This document shows positions 1-10,900 of a stretch of DNA of 64,000 nt, in pieces. Source of the DNA: Clostridium massiliamazoniense (GTDB lineage Bacteria; Bacillota; Clostridia; Clostridiales; Clostridiaceae); assembly GCF_001403635.1 (NCBI RefSeq), contig NZ_LN879468.1:806001-870000 (forward strand), written 5' to 3'. The stretch's first letter is position 1. Each line of letters opens with the position of its first letter. Position numbers and translations under genes: made by a program. The notes beneath the pieces were generated by a model. That model had not been told where the DNA came from. It ran no database searches and saw only the letters and a program-made list of their open reading frames with translations.

Positions 1-216
1 ATCTTGCTTAGTTAAGTAGTTTAATAATCCTCTTCTTTGTCCAACCATCATTAAAAGACCTCTTCTTGAGTGGTGATCTTTCTTATGAGTTCTTAAGTGA
101 TCAGTTAAAGAGTTTATTCTTTCTGTTAATAATGCTATTTGAACTTCTGGAGAACCAGTATCTCCTTCGTGTCTTCCGTATTTTGCTATTAATTCTTGTT
201 TTCTTGCTTTATCCAT
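1..216 (-). CDS. rpsO: 30S ribosomal protein S15 (3' end cut by window edge)
   Basis: This encodes small-subunit ribosomal protein S15, which binds 16S rRNA early in platform assembly. The 72 codons present begin [20 protein letters not shown] and continue through the conserved [16 protein letters not shown] and VGQRRGLL segments typical of the family. Only about 15 C-terminal residues should lie beyond the window. The start is ATG with GGAGGTG 6-8 bases upstream. It lies downstream of ribF but has its own strong promoter (299-327), so it is probably transcribed both by readthrough and independently. Confidence 0.96.
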   Translation of the reverse strand, partial: MDKARKQELIAKYGRHEGDTGSPEVQIALLTERINSLTDHLRTHKKDHHSRRGLLMMVGQRRGLLNYLTKQD

Positions 217-327
217 TGATAAACACCTCCGTATAATTATCCCCATAGTTCCATGAAATGAGACGGTACCCTCAAATCTTAGGACTAGGTTCTTTATGAT
301 TATATCAAATGTAATTTTTCTTGTAAA
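217..327 (-). promoter_or_regulatory. rpsO promoter and 5' leader
   Basis: On the minus strand TTTACA (322-327) and TATAAT (299-304) are separated by exactly 17 bases, a near-consensus sigma-A promoter. About 75 bases of leader follow before the S15 start. The leader contains a short inverted stretch around GGTACC (273-278 region). Many bacteria autoregulate rpsO through its leader, so an S15-binding structure here is plausible but not demonstrated. Confidence 0.75.
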
Positions 328-334
328 TAAAGTT

Positions 335-1264
335 TTACAAAATAATTTTAAATTTTCTTTGCTCAGCAAAATTTTTATCGCTTTTTAGTTGATTTTTAAG
401 TTCATCTAAAGAATTAAATTTTACGTTTCCTCTCATTCTTTCAATGAAATATACTCTTATTTCTTTACCATATATATCACCTGAAAAATCTAATATATTT
501 GTTTCTACAGTTATAGTTTTACCATTTACAGTAGGATTATTCCCCACAGAGGTAATTCCTCTATATATTTCACCATCTAATTCTACATTTGTATAATATA
601 CTCCCATAGCTGGTAATACAGTATTTGCTGTTATATTAAGATTTGCTGTAGGAAATCCTATAGTTCTCCCTAATTGCTTCCCGTGTATTACTTCCCCTTT
701 TATAGAATAAGGTCTAGTTAAAAGTTCTGTAGCTCTATTTATTTCGCCATCCTTTATTAATCCTCTTATAAAGGTTGAACTAATAACTACTCCCTCATCT
801 TCTAAAGCACTCATTACATATAAATCAAAGTTTAATTTTTCACTTAAATCTCTAAGTAAGTTTACATCACCTTTATTTTTAAACCCAAATTTATAATTAA
901 ATCCAACCACTATAGCTTTTACATTGAATTTTTCTATTATTTCTCTTATAAATTCTTCTGGTTCAATAAGCATAAACTTCTTATCAAATTTAACTAAGCA
1001 AGAAATATCAATTCCTTCCTTTTCTAAAATATTAAGCTTCTCATCATTATCCATAATTACTTTAGGAGCTTTACTTTCATCTATAATCTCTAATGGATGA
1101 TTTTTAAATGTATATACCATACTTAATCCATCATTTTTTTTACTTAATTCAACAACTTTATTTATTAAAGTTAAATGCCCTTTATGTAATCCATCAAAAC
1201 TACCTAAAGCTACATATACATCTTTGTTAAAATTACCATTAAAATTTTCATCTACTAGAATCAT
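335..1264 (-). CDS. ribF: bifunctional riboflavin kinase / FAD synthetase
   Basis: This cytosolic enzyme converts riboflavin to FMN and then to FAD. The 309-residue length is normal for the family. The N-terminal FAD-synthetase (nucleotidyltransferase) domain shows [10 protein letters not shown] at residues 21-30, with the HxGH-type nucleotide-binding motif. The C-terminal flavokinase domain shows [10 protein letters not shown] near residue 200. The ATG has AGGAG just upstream. It sits 10 bases after truB, the arrangement found in many Firmicutes, and is probably the last gene of the rimP-nusA-infB operon. I see no FMN riboswitch in front of it. Confidence 0.96.
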   Translation of the reverse strand: MILVDENFNGNFNKDVYVALGSFDGLHKGHLTLINKVVELSKKNDGLSMVYTFKNHPLEIIDESKAPKVIMDNDEKLNILEKEGIDISCLVKFDKKFMLIEPEEFIREIIEKFNVKAIVVGFNYKFGFKNKGDVNLLRDLSEKLNFDLYVMSALEDEGVVISSTFIRGLIKDGEINRATELLTRPYSIKGEVIHGKQLGRTIGFPTANLNITANTVLPAMGVYYTNVELDGEIYRGITSVGNNPTVNGKTITVETNILDFSGDIYGKEIRVYFIERMRGNVKFNSLDELKNQLKSDKNFAEQRKFKIIL

Positions 1265-1274
1265 TTACTTCTCC

Positions 1275-2153
1275 TCATATTAACATCTTTTCGATTTTAA
1301 AGCCCTTTTCAGTTCTTTTTCCTAATCCTAAAAGATTATTTTTTTCATCGTAAACTCTATATAATTTTTCAACTTCTAATTTCTTACCTTTATATATTTT
1401 GTTGTTTCCAACACAAACTCCATTTATAAGTAATTTTTTAAAATTATCATCTACTTCAAATTTAGGAAAATCAACTAGAGCATCCTCTAAAGTTAATATG
1501 TACTCTTCTACGTTTTCTTCATTTAAATCTTTTATATTTACAGAATTTTCTATTTTAAATTCACCATTTGCAATTCTAACTAAAGCAGTCATTGTTGCTC
1601 CAACCTTTAACTTTTCACCTATATCATAACAAAGACTCCTAATATAAGTTCCCTTAGAACAACTTACATCCATAGTAATATAAGGTAAATTTATTTCTAT
1701 ATTTTCTATAGAATTTATAGTAATTTTTCTTGCTTCTCTTTCAACTTCTATACCTTTTCTAGCAAGTTCGTATAATCTCACACCATCTTTTTTTAATGCA
1801 GAGTACATAGGAGGAACTTGTTCTATTTCTCCTTTAAATTCGCCTATAGTTTTAATGATATCTTCTTCTTTTACATTTTCAATTGAGTTTTCTTTTATTA
1901 CTTCACCTTCTAAATCATAAGTAGTAGTAATAACCCCTAACTTAAATGTAACTCTATAGACTTTTTTATTTTCCATTATATATTCTATAATTTTAGTAGC
2001 TTTTCCTAGGCAAACTGGTAATACTCCAGATGCCTCTGGGTCTAATGTACCAGTATGACCTACCTTTTTTTCTTTAGCATACCTTCTTATTTTAGCTACA
2101 ACATCAAAGGAACTTTGGCCAGTGTTTTTACATACATTTATTATTCCATTCAT
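1275..2153 (-). CDS. truB: tRNA pseudouridine-55 synthase
   Basis: TruB isomerises U55 in the T-loop of tRNAs. The conserved catalytic block HTGTLDPEASGVLPV carries the nucleophilic aspartate at residue 38, and the KGTYIRSL motif lies near residue 170. The 292-residue length is standard. Its ATG overlaps the stop codon of nrnA (TAATG), which implies translational coupling within the infB operon. Confidence 0.96.
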   Translation of the reverse strand: MNGIINVCKNTGQSSFDVVAKIRRYAKEKKVGHTGTLDPEASGVLPVCLGKATKIIEYIMENKKVYRVTFKLGVITTTYDLEGEVIKENSIENVKEEDIIKTIGEFKGEIEQVPPMYSALKKDGVRLYELARKGIEVEREARKITINSIENIEINLPYITMDVSCSKGTYIRSLCYDIGEKLKVGATMTALVRIANGEFKIENSVNIKDLNEENVEEYILTLEDALVDFPKFEVDDNFKKLLINGVCVGNNKIYKGKKLEVEKLYRVYDEKNNLLGLGKRTEKGFKIEKMLI

Positions 2154-3109
2154 TACATCAACTCTTTTTCTAATTCTTTTATAATAAGTTCTTTAGCTTC
2201 ACTCATTGTTTTATTTTTTATTATAGCTCCAGCTGCTTTTGTATGCCCACCGCCATTAAAGTTTTCAGCTATTTTTCTTACATCTAGTGTATCCTTAGAT
2301 CTAAAACTTAATTTTATTCCATCACTAGATTCCTTTGCTAAAACACATCCTTCAGTTCCTTTTACTTTATTACCAAAAGAAACAATATCTCCTGAATCAA
2401 CTTTTTCAAGACCAGCATCTTTAATCATAGCCTCTGTTATTGAAATAAATACTATTTTTCCATTGCAAATAAGCTCCATATTATTTAGAGCTGCTCCTGT
2501 TAATTTTAACTTTGCGAATTCTTTATTATCAAATAATTCTCTATGAACTTCATCATGTGCTATGTCTTTTTCTAAAAGACTTTTAGCTATACTATGAGTT
2601 CTTGGTGTTGTATTTGAATATCTAAATGACCCTGTATCTGTAACTAAAGATGCATATAAAGTTCTTGCTATCTCTCTAGTTATTTCTATATTTAATTCTG
2701 TTAATAACTCAAAAATTATTTCTGCTGTAGCAGCAGCTTGTGTATCTGTATAATTTAAATCTCCATAAAGATCATTTGATAAATGATGATCTATATTTAC
2801 TAATTTACCTTTAAAGTCTTTTAAATCTGCAGATATTCTTTCATAGTTACCACAGTCAACTACTATAACAGCTTCTGTTCCCTCCACTGGCTTTGAAAAC
2901 TCACCTGTAATTTCCTCAGTATATGGCAGAAAGCCTAGATTATCCGCAGGTACATCCTTTGAGATAATATAAGCTTCTTTCCCATAATTTCTTAAGCCTT
3001 GAAGCAGTGCTAAAGCACTGCCCATGGCATCACCATCTGGAGAAACATGAAAAGTTATAGCTATTTTATTAATTGATTTAATAAATTCTGCTATTTCATG
3101 TAATCTCAT
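2153..3109 (-). CDS. nrnA: DHH/DHHA1 phosphoesterase (NrnA-like nanoRNase / pAp phosphatase)
   Basis: This is a soluble DHH-family phosphoesterase of 318 residues. Metal-binding motifs are visible: DGDAMGS at residues 25-31, VVDCG near 95, IDHH near 107, and the DHHA1-domain GGGHTKAAGA near 285. Firmicute NrnA degrades 2-5-mer RNAs and dephosphorylates pAp; this gene lies between rbfA and truB as in many clostridia. Assignment to NrnA rather than a paralogue rests on context and overall architecture. Confidence 0.88.
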   Translation of the reverse strand: MRLHEIAEFIKSINKIAITFHVSPDGDAMGSALALLQGLRNYGKEAYIISKDVPADNLGFLPYTEEITGEFSKPVEGTEAVIVVDCGNYERISADLKDFKGKLVNIDHHLSNDLYGDLNYTDTQAAATAEIIFELLTELNIEITREIARTLYASLVTDTGSFRYSNTTPRTHSIAKSLLEKDIAHDEVHRELFDNKEFAKLKLTGAALNNMELICNGKIVFISITEAMIKDAGLEKVDSGDIVSFGNKVKGTEGCVLAKESSDGIKLSFRSKDTLDVRKIAENFNGGGHTKAAGAIIKNKTMSEAKELIIKELEKELM

Positions 3110-3111
3110 TT

Positions 3112-3462
3112 TTATTTCTCCTTTATTTTTTCTAATAAAGAATCTATATGCATTCCTTGCTCTATAGACTTATCTAATTCTATAATTATTTCTGGAGTAT
3201 ATCTTAAATTGATTCTATGCCCAATTTCTTTTCTAATAAATCCAGCTGACCCTTTTATAGCTTCAAAAGTTTCTTCTTCCTCTTCTTTTTTAGTTGAGAA
3301 AATACTTAAGTAAACTTTAGCATATCTTAAGTCCTTTGTTACTCTAACATCAGTTACACTTACCATTGCTTTTATTCTTGGGTCTTTTATACTATTTCTA
3401 ATTATATCACTAACTTCTTTTTTAACTTCTTCGTTAATTCTTCCGCCTCTATAATTAGCCAT
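3112..3462 (-). CDS. rbfA: ribosome-binding factor A
   Basis: RbfA is a small KH-fold protein that binds the 30S subunit and assists late 16S maturation. At 116 residues it has the usual size, with the typical N-terminal RINEEVKKEVSDII helix and a central VSVTDVRVTKDLRYAKVYLS strand-helix-strand. GGTG precedes the ATG. It is 2 bases upstream of nrnA and 15 bases downstream of infB, a classic operon order. Confidence 0.96.
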   Translation of the reverse strand: MANYRGGRINEEVKKEVSDIIRNSIKDPRIKAMVSVTDVRVTKDLRYAKVYLSIFSTKKEEEEETFEAIKGSAGFIRKEIGHRINLRYTPEIIIELDKSIEQGMHIDSLLEKIKEK

Positions 3463-3477
3463 AATTTATCACCTCTT

Positions 3478-5514
3478 TTAAAGTTCTTTTCTTTGTATAG
3501 CTTCCATTGTAAATGCTTCTACAATGTCTCCCTCTTTTATATCATTGAACTTCTCTAGACTTAAACCACATTCATATCCTGCTTTAACTTCTTTTACGTC
3601 ATCTTTAAATCTCTTTAATGATGCAAGCTTAGTTTCAGTTATAACTATACCATCTCTTATTAATCTTACGTCAGCATTTCTAGTTACTTTACCATCTAAA
3701 ACATAAGCACCTGCTATAGTTCCAACATTTGATATTTTATAGATTTGTCTTATTTCTACATTTCCTAATACTACTTCTTTATATTCTGGTTCAAGCATAC
3801 CTATCATAGCAGACTTAATATCTTCTATAGCTTCATATATAACTCTATAAGTCTTAACATCTACACCTTCTGCATCAGCAGCAGCAACTGCATTAGCTGA
3901 TGGTCTTACGTTAAATCCTATTATTAAAGCATTTGAAGCTGCTGCTAGTGTTATATCTGTTTCTGTTATAGCTCCAACAGCACCATGTATAACTCTTACT
4001 CTTACGTCTTCAGTACTTAATTTTTCTAAAGATCCTTTAATAGCTTCTACTGAACCTTGTACATCAGCCTTTATTATAACTGATAATTCTTTTACTTTAC
4101 CTTCTTTAATTTGGCTATATAAATCTTCTAATGAAACTCTATTAGCTGAATTAAATCCTTCTTGTCTTTGTTTTTCAACTCTACTTTCTGCCATTTGTCT
4201 TGCAGTTTTTTCATCCTTAACAACTAAGAATCTATCTCCAGCTGCTGGTACTTCTGATAATCCTAATATTTCTACTGGAATTGAAGGACCTGCTGATTCA
4301 ATTTTTTCTCCATCATCATCAAACATAGCTCTTATTCTACCATAAGTACTTCCTACTAATATAGAATCTCCAGCTTTTAAAGTACCATCTTGAACTAATA
4401 GACTAGCTACAGCACCTCTACCTTTATCAAGTTTAGCTTCTATAACTGTACCTTTTGCTTTTCTATGTGGGTTTGCAACTAATGCTTGCATTTCTGCTGT
4501 TAATTGAACCATTTCTAATAAAGTATCTAAGTTTTCACCTGTCTTAGCTGATACTGGAACTGCTATAACATCTCCGCCCCAATCTTCAACTAATAAATTA
4601 TGTTCACTTAACTCTTGTTTAACTCTATCTATATTAGCAGCTGGTCTATCTATTTTGTTTATAGCTACTACCATAGGAACTTTAGCTGCTTTACAGTGGT
4701 TTATAGCTTCTGCTGTTTGTGGCATTATACCATCATCAGCTGCAACAACAAGTATAACAACATCTGTTATTTGAGCTCCTCTAGCTCTCATTGCTGTGAA
4801 AGCTTCGTGTCCTGGAGTATCTAAGAAAGTCATTTCTTCTCCTTGAACAGTTACTGTATAAGCACCAATATGTTGAGTTATTCCACCAGCCTCTCTAGCT
4901 GCAACCTTAGATCTTCTAATAGCATCTAAAAGTGATGTTTTACCATGGTCAACATGCCCCATTACTGTTATAATAGGTGGTCTCTTTTCTAAGTTTTCAG
5001 TTTCGATTTCTTCTTCTTCAAACTCATCTAATTGATCATCTACTTCTTCTTTATAAGCAGTTACTTCAAATTTTTCTGCAACTTTTGATGCAGTTTCAAA
5101 ATCTATTTCTTGGTTTATAGCTGCCATAACACCTTCAAATATTAAAGTTCTTATAACTTCATTTGATGGTTTATTTAACTTTTCAGCTAATTCTTTAACT
5201 GTTATAGTTTCTCCAATTTCGATAACTTCTATTGGTCCATTATCTACTTCTACTTCTTCTTTTTTACCTTTTTTCTTTTTCTTTTTCTTTACATTGTTAA
5301 CTTCTTCAGATACTATTTCCTCATATTCATCAACAATGCTTCCTTCTTCTCTGCTGCCTTTTATAAGTTCTTTTATTAATTCAGCATCTTCATCCTCGAT
5401 TATACTCATGTGGTTTTTAACCTCAATGCTGAATTCATCCATTAATATCTTTATAAGACCTTTGCTAGAAATTCTTAATTCCTTAGCTAATTCATATACT
5501 CTTATCTTTGACAT
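3478..5514 (-). CDS. infB: translation initiation factor IF-2
   Basis: IF-2 is the GTPase that brings fMet-tRNA to the 30S subunit and promotes subunit joining. The 678 residues comprise an N-terminal IF2N region, a short lysine-rich stretch near residue 75 ([10 protein letters not shown]), a second IF2N domain, the G domain with GHVDHGKT (G1), DTPGHEAF (G3) and NKIDRP (G4), and the C-terminal beta-barrel and fMet-binding domains. The short N-terminus is typical of clostridia. It is downstream of ylxQ and upstream of rbfA. Confidence 0.97.
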   Translation of the reverse strand: MSKIRVYELAKELRISSKGLIKILMDEFSIEVKNHMSIIEDEDAELIKELIKGSREEGSIVDEYEEIVSEEVNNVKKKKKKKGKKEEVEVDNGPIEVIEIGETITVKELAEKLNKPSNEVIRTLIFEGVMAAINQEIDFETASKVAEKFEVTAYKEEVDDQLDEFEEEEIETENLEKRPPIITVMGHVDHGKTSLLDAIRRSKVAAREAGGITQHIGAYTVTVQGEEMTFLDTPGHEAFTAMRARGAQITDVVILVVAADDGIMPQTAEAINHCKAAKVPMVVAINKIDRPAANIDRVKQELSEHNLLVEDWGGDVIAVPVSAKTGENLDTLLEMVQLTAEMQALVANPHRKAKGTVIEAKLDKGRGAVASLLVQDGTLKAGDSILVGSTYGRIRAMFDDDGEKIESAGPSIPVEILGLSEVPAAGDRFLVVKDEKTARQMAESRVEKQRQEGFNSANRVSLEDLYSQIKEGKVKELSVIIKADVQGSVEAIKGSLEKLSTEDVRVRVIHGAVGAITETDITLAAASNALIIGFNVRPSANAVAAADAEGVDVKTYRVIYEAIEDIKSAMIGMLEPEYKEVVLGNVEIRQIYKISNVGTIAGAYVLDGKVTRNADVRLIRDGIVITETKLASLKRFKDDVKEVKAGYECGLSLEKFNDIKEGDIVEAFTMEAIQRKEL

Positions 5515-5546
5515 ATATTCACCCCCGAAAAATCTATAGTTTAAAA

Positions 5547-5846
5547 TTATATTTCATAAGACAATAATTTTTTTGCCATATTTGAATCCATAATTCCAAC
5601 TATGTTTATTTCTGTTTTTCCTATACTATATCCTAACTCTTCTTTTGAAAAACCATCAATATATGGTATGTTGTGTTTTTCACAGAGTTTTAAAAATTTA
5701 TCTTTAGATCTTTCTGATAAATCAGTTGAAAATATAATTAAATGTATCTTTTTTTTACCTATTATCTCTTCACATTTATTATACCCGTCAACAGTATTAC
5801 CTGATCTTTTTGCTAAGCCTAAAAAACTTAAAAATTTACTTCTCAT
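5547..5846 (-). CDS. ylxQ: L7Ae/L30e-family RNA-binding protein (YlxQ)
   Basis: This is a 99-residue protein of the L7Ae/L30e/S12e/Gadd45 fold, which binds kink-turn [13 protein letters not shown] at the N-terminus is characteristic of the YlxQ group encoded in nusA-infB operons. The ATG lies inside the last codons of rnpM (11-base overlap), indicating translational coupling. Its precise cellular role is not settled. Confidence 0.88.
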   Translation of the reverse strand: MRSKFLSFLGLAKRSGNTVDGYNKCEEIIGKKKIHLIIFSTDLSERSKDKFLKLCEKHNIPYIDGFSKEELGYSIGKTEINIVGIMDSNMAKKLLSYEI

Positions 5847-6105
5847 TAGATATTTCTTCCTTTAACCTTTGGTAGATTTCTTCACTTATATTACTTGATA
5901 AACTTCTATTAAGTCTTCTAGCTTTAAAAGCCTTCTCAAGACATTCTTCACTTTTACAAATATAAGCTCCTCTTCCAGCCTTCTTACCTGTTAGGTCTAC
6001 AGAAATGTTATCTTCTTTGTCTTTAACAACTCTTATAAGCTCATTCTTAGGCTTCATTTCCATACATCCATTGCACATTCTCATTGGAATCTTTTTTATT
6101 TTCAT
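5836..6105 (-). CDS. rnpM: YlxR / RnpM family RNA-binding protein
   Basis: This is a small basic protein of the YlxR family, described as an RNase P modulator in Bacillus. MRMCNGCMEMKPKNELIRVV and the later GRGAYICKSEECLEKA match the family signatures, including the paired cysteines. An in-frame GTG at 6114 abuts the GAGGG ribosome binding site and is too close to be used. The ATG at 6105, 8 bases after GAGGGG, is the better start and gives 89 residues. It lies between nusA and ylxQ. Confidence 0.9.
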   Translation of the reverse strand: MKIKKIPMRMCNGCMEMKPKNELIRVVKDKEDNISVDLTGKKAGRGAYICKSEECLEKAFKARRLNRSLSSNISEEIYQRLKEEISNEK

Positions 6106-6132
6106 AACTATCACCCCTCGCTTAGAGTAATA

Positions 6133-7170
6133 CTATTCTGCTTGTGATTTGCTCTTGATGTCTATTTTCCATCCTGTAAGTTTAGCTGCTAATCTTACAT
6201 TTTGGCCTTCTTTTCCTATTGCTAATGATAATTGTGAATCTTCAACAACAACTTGAGCTGATTTACTTTCTTCATTAACAGTAACCTCTAATACTTTTGC
6301 TGGGCTTAAAGCATTAGCTATATATTCTTCTGGATCTTTACTCCATTTGATTATATCAATTTTTTCATTTTTAAGTTCATTTACTATGTTTTGAACTCTA
6401 ACACCTTTAGGACCAACACATGCTCCCATTGGATCTACTGATTCATCATTTGAATGAACAGCTATTTTAGTTCTTGAACCTGCTTCTCTAGCGATGCTTT
6501 TTACTTCAACAACACCTTCATAGATTTCTGGAACTTCTAGTTCAAATAATCTTTTAACTAAACCTGGATGAGTTCTTGATACTAAAACTTGTGGTCCTTT
6601 TGTAGTATCTTTAACTTCAACTATATATAATTTTAACATTTCGTTGAAGTTATAATTTTCTCCTGGCATTTGCTCATTAGGTCCTAAAATTGCTTCTATT
6701 TTTCCTAAATCAACAAAAGCATTACCTTTGTCTTTTCTTAAAACAGTACCTACAATTATATCATGCTCTTTTTCAGCAAATTCATTATAAATTATGCTTC
6801 TTTCTGATTCTTTTATTTTTTGTATTACCATTTGTTTAGCTAATTGAGCAGCCACTCTTCCAAAGTTTTTAGGTGTTACTTCTATGTCTACCTTATCTTC
6901 TAATTGGAATCTAGCATCTATTTCTTTAGCTTCTTCTAAGCTTATTTCTGTAGAATCATCATAAACTTCTTCTACAACTTCTTTTTCAGCATAAACCTTT
7001 ATTGTACCTTTTTTTAGGTCTCTTCTTATTTTAACATTTTGTGCTTGACTTGAATAATTTTTTTTATAAGCTGCAATTATCGCTTCATCTAATACTTCTA
7101 ATAATTCTTCTTCGCTTATTCCTTTTTCCTTAACTATTTCTGTTAACGCCCCTAGAAATTCTTGGTTCAT
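6133..7170 (-). CDS. nusA: transcription termination/antitermination factor NusA
   Basis: NusA binds RNA polymerase and modulates pausing, termination and antitermination. The 345 residues comprise the N-terminal polymerase-binding domain, an S1 domain (GTVLRKDKGNAFVDLG near residue 140), and KH1/KH2 domains (GACVGPKGVRVQNIV near 250 and LAIGKEGQNVRLAA near 320). It lacks the C-terminal acidic repeats of the E. coli protein, as is normal in Firmicutes. AAGGAGGAG precedes the ATG. It follows rimP by 19 bases. The operon leader (7664-7820) contains an intrinsic terminator that NusA itself could influence. Confidence 0.97.
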   Translation of the reverse strand: MNQEFLGALTEIVKEKGISEEELLEVLDEAIIAAYKKNYSSQAQNVKIRRDLKKGTIKVYAEKEVVEEVYDDSTEISLEEAKEIDARFQLEDKVDIEVTPKNFGRVAAQLAKQMVIQKIKESERSIIYNEFAEKEHDIIVGTVLRKDKGNAFVDLGKIEAILGPNEQMPGENYNFNEMLKLYIVEVKDTTKGPQVLVSRTHPGLVKRLFELEVPEIYEGVVEVKSIAREAGSRTKIAVHSNDESVDPMGACVGPKGVRVQNIVNELKNEKIDIIKWSKDPEEYIANALSPAKVLEVTVNEESKSAQVVVEDSQLSLAIGKEGQNVRLAAKLTGWKIDIKSKSQAE

Positions 7171-7189
7171 TGCAGTTCTCCTCCTTAAA

Positions 7190-7663
7190 CTATATCTCTC
7201 CTTGTAAATTTGCTTTTTTAATTTTTTCCCTAGGAATATTTATATTTTGACCTTCCACGTCAACTACTATTTCGTTATCATTAGCTGATTTTAATATACC
7301 TGTATACTTTTTCTTACCTTCTACTGGTTTTGAAAGAATAATTACTACATTTTTCTCTATAACTCTATTAAAGTGTTCAGTAGTTGCTAATATTCTATCT
7401 ATTCCAGGTGATGATACTTCTAAGAAGTCTACATCAATATTTTTCTCCATTTGTTTTTCATCAAAAATTTCATTTATTCTTCTACTAACAACTTCACAAT
7501 CTTTAAATCCAACGCCTACTTCAGCTTTATCTATATAAAATCTTAAATAATTCGCATTATTTTCTTTAACATATTCAATATAATATAATTCATATCCTTG
7601 CTCATTTATGACAGGTTCGAATTCATTAGTTAATTCATTAACAATTAATTCTTTTTTCATCAT
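7190..7663 (-). CDS. rimP: ribosome maturation factor RimP
   Basis: RimP assists 30S assembly, particularly the central pseudoknot region and S12 loading. The protein is about 157 residues and shows the family block DCEVVSRRINEI followed by DFLEVSSPGIDR. The reading frame is open further upstream to 7720, but that segment starts at the end of a terminator hairpin without a ribosome binding site. The start chosen here (MMKKELIV) lies 5 bases downstream of GGAGG (7669-7673). The second ATG at 7660 is an alternative. First gene of the nusA-infB operon. Confidence 0.94.
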   Translation of the reverse strand: MMKKELIVNELTNEFEPVINEQGYELYYIEYVKENNANYLRFYIDKAEVGVGFKDCEVVSRRINEIFDEKQMEKNIDVDFLEVSSPGIDRILATTEHFNRVIEKNVVIILSKPVEGKKKYTGILKSANDNEIVVDVEGQNINIPREKIKKANLQGEI

Positions 7664-7724
7664 TCTTCCCTCCTTATTCAATTTTATCACTAAACTAACA
7701 ACATTTCTAAATTTACTCATATGT

Positions 7725-7787
7725 AAAAACGCAACCTTTTTCTAAAGTTGCGTTTAAACAGAAAGAGCGGGCATTTTTTCCCACTCC
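7725..7787 (-). promoter_or_regulatory. rimP-nusA operon leader: two hairpins, the second an intrinsic terminator
   Basis: Reading the minus strand from the promoter at 7825-7853, the first hairpin pairs GAGTGGG (7780-7786) with CCCGCTC (7765-7771). It is followed at once by a second, pairing AAACGCAAC (7747-7755) with GTTGCGTTT (7727-7735) and ending in a short U run. That second hairpin is a good Rho-independent terminator placed between the promoter and the rimP ribosome binding site. This is an attenuation layout; NusA-dependent autoregulation of the equivalent operon has been reported in B. subtilis. The alternative is that it only terminates polC transcripts. Confidence 0.7.
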
Positions 7788-7824
7788 TTAAATCTAAGCT
7801 ATTAGCATAATACTTTCAATTATT

Positions 7825-7853
7825 ATGATATCATAGTAATTACTTGATTACAA
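7825..7853 (-). promoter_or_regulatory. promoter of the rimP-nusA-infB operon
   Basis: Minus-strand TTGTAA (7848-7853) and TATCAT (7825-7830) are separated by 17 bases. Transcription would start near 7818 and run through the two leader hairpins before rimP. It lies in the 253-base gap after polC. Confidence 0.6.
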
Positions 7854-7973
7854 GTTTAATTTAATATTAACCTGTTTATTACCAATATATGGGCATTTTA
7901 TATATTTAGTCACCTTATTAAATATTATCCCATCTTTCAATTAGATTATACAAAATTTGTTTCTAAATTTATA

Positions 7974-10900
7974 TTATCCAAATAAACTAAGTTGGTTTGT
8001 ATCTTGCATTCCTTCAAGACATCCATGAACACCTAAAGTTTCTATTACTGTTTTTGATATTTTTGCTCTTATTCTTAAATCTTCCTTTGAAATAAATTCT
8101 CCATCTTTTCTTGCTTCAACAATAGCCTTAGCAGCATTATCTCCAACACCTTGAAGAGCATTAAGAGGAGGTCTTATTCCCTCTGGTTCTATTTTAAATT
8201 TCATAGCATCAGAGGTGTATAAGTCAACTTTTTGGAACTTAAATCCTCTTTTATACATTTCATATGAAATTTCCAATATAGTTAAAAGCCCTTTTTCCTT
8301 AACTGATATAGCATTACCTAAAGCATTTAACTCATCCATTTTTGCCTTTATAACCGCTTCACCTTTACAAATTAATTCAGCATCAAAGTCATCTGCCCTA
8401 ACTGAGAAATAAGTTGTATAGTATGCTTCTGGATAATAAACTTTAAAATAAGCTATTCTAACTGCCATCATAACATAGGCAACAGCATGACCTTTTGGGA
8501 ACATGTATTTTATTCTTTTACAAGATTCTATATACCAATCTGGTACATTATGTTCTCTCATTACAGCTTCATCTTCTTCACTTAATCCTTTTCCTTTTCT
8601 TACCTTCTCCATAATAGTAAAGGCTGTCTTAGGTGGTAAATCCTTATACATAAGATAAACCATAATATCGTCTCTTGTTGAAATACAATCCTTCAGAGTT
8701 GTATATCCTTCTTTTATAAAGTACTGGGCATTATTAAGCCAAACATCAGTACCATGTGATAATCCAGATATTCTAACAAGGTCTGCAAAACTTTTTGGTT
8801 GAGTATCAACAAGCATTTGTCTAACAAATTTAGTCCCAAATTCAGGTAGTCCATAACTACCTACTTCACAGCCTAACTCTTCCTTTGTTACCCCTAAGGC
8901 TTCTGTAGATGTAAATAAACTTATAACCTTTGGATCATTAAGAGGAATAGTCTTTGGATCCACTCCTGTTAAATCCTGTAACATTCTTAAAACAGTAGGG
9001 TCGTCGTGACCTAGTATATCAAGTTTTAGAAGTCTACCACTTATTGAATGGTAATCAAAGTGAGTTGTTATTATATCTGTATTTACATCATCTGCTGGAT
9101 GTTGAATTGGGCAGAAGTTAAATATTTCATTATCTTGAGGAACAACCATAATTCCCCCTGGATGTTGCCCAGAAGTTCTTTTTACTCCTGTACATCCTAT
9201 TGTTAGTCTTTCTATTTCTGCTTGAGAAACTACTATATCTCTTTCTTGAAGATATTTTTTCACATAACCATAGGCTGTTTTTTCAGCTACTGTACCTATA
9301 GTTCCTGCCTTAAATACATAACCTTCTCCAAATAGTACTTCAGTGTATTTATGAACTACTCCTTGATATTCTCCTGAGAAGTTAAGGTCTATATCAGGTT
9401 CCTTATCCCCCTCAAAACCAAGGAAAGTTTCAAATGGTATATCATGACCATCTTTAATATATTCTGCTCCACAATCTGGACATTTTTTATTAGGTAAATC
9501 TGCTCCTGAACTAATTGACCCATCTAAAAAGAATTCTGACTTTTTACAATTTGGGCAAACATAATGAGGTGGCAAGCCATTAACCTCTGTAATATCAGAC
9601 ATAGTGGCAACGAAAGAAGAACCAACAGATCCCCTTGATCCAACTAAATATCCATCTTCTAAAGATTTTGCCACTAATTTTTGAGCTATAAGATATAACA
9701 CTGCATAGCCATTGTTTATTATGGAATTAAGTTCCTTATCTAGTCTCTTTTGAACCACCTCTGGAAGAATATCTCCATAAATTGAATGCACCTTATCTAA
9801 GGTCATCCTTTTTATATCTTCCTCAGCACCTTCTATTTTAGGTGGGAATGTTTCATCTGGTATAGGCTTTATTTCTTCTATTTGATCAGCTATTTTTTGA
9901 GTATTATAAATAACTACTTCCTTTGAAACCTCTTCTCCTAAATATGCAAATTCCTTAAGCATTTCTTCTGTTGTTCTAAAATATAAAGGTGGTTGATTAT
10001 CACAATCTCCAAAACCTTGCCCCGCTTGAATAACTCTTCTAAACGCTTCATCTGTAGGATTAAGGAAATGTACATCACAAGTTGCTACAACTGGTCTATT
10101 CATTTCTTGCCCTAAATCATATATTTTTTTATTTATTTCCTTAAGTTCATCATTATCTTTAACATTTCCCTTTCTAACTAAATGAGCATTATTTCCTATA
10201 GGTTGAATTTCAAAATAATCATAGAAATCAGCAACCTCTTTTAGTTCTTCACCTGTTTTCCCTTCTAAAACAGCCTTATAAAGCTGACCTCCTTCACAGG
10301 CTGAACCTATTATTAATCCTTCTCTCATTTCAGTTAAAAGAGTTTTTGGTATTCTTGGTTTTCTAAAGAAATATTTTAAATGGGCATCTGATACTATTTT
10401 ATATAAATTTTTAAGCCCTTTTTGATCTTTTGCTAAGATTATAACATGATGTAATGGTTGCTTTTTAACATCTACATTTTCTAAAAATTCTTTATTTAAT
10501 TCCTTTAGAGTATTTATTTCTAATTCCTCTTTTAATTTTTTAAAGGATATAACTAAAATATCTGCTGTAGCCTTGGCATCATCAACAGCTCTATGGTGAT
10601 TTTCAAGACTAACACCTAAATGCTTAGCAACAGTATTTAATTTAACCCTCTTTAATTCAGGGTATAAAAATCTAGCTAGTGGTACAGTATCCATAACTTG
10701 ATTTTTAAATGTTCTATCTAAATCTTTAAGGTTTTTCTTAATAAAAGATATATCAAAGGCTGCATTATGTGCTACCATAGTTGCATCACCAGTGAAGTCC
10801 ATAAATTTTGGAAGGATAGTTTCAATCTTTTCAGCATCCTTAACCATATCATCAGTTATTCCTGTAAGATCTATAATTTCTGCTGGTATCATTCTCTCTG

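Noticed and set aside
1265..1274. FMN riboswitch controlling ribF
   Set aside because: Only 10 bases separate truB and ribF, and no FMN-aptamer sequence is present.
7664..7720. Longer rimP reading frame starting at 7720
   Set aside because: The extension begins beside the leader terminator, has no ribosome binding site and lacks family similarity; ATG 7663 has an excellent site.
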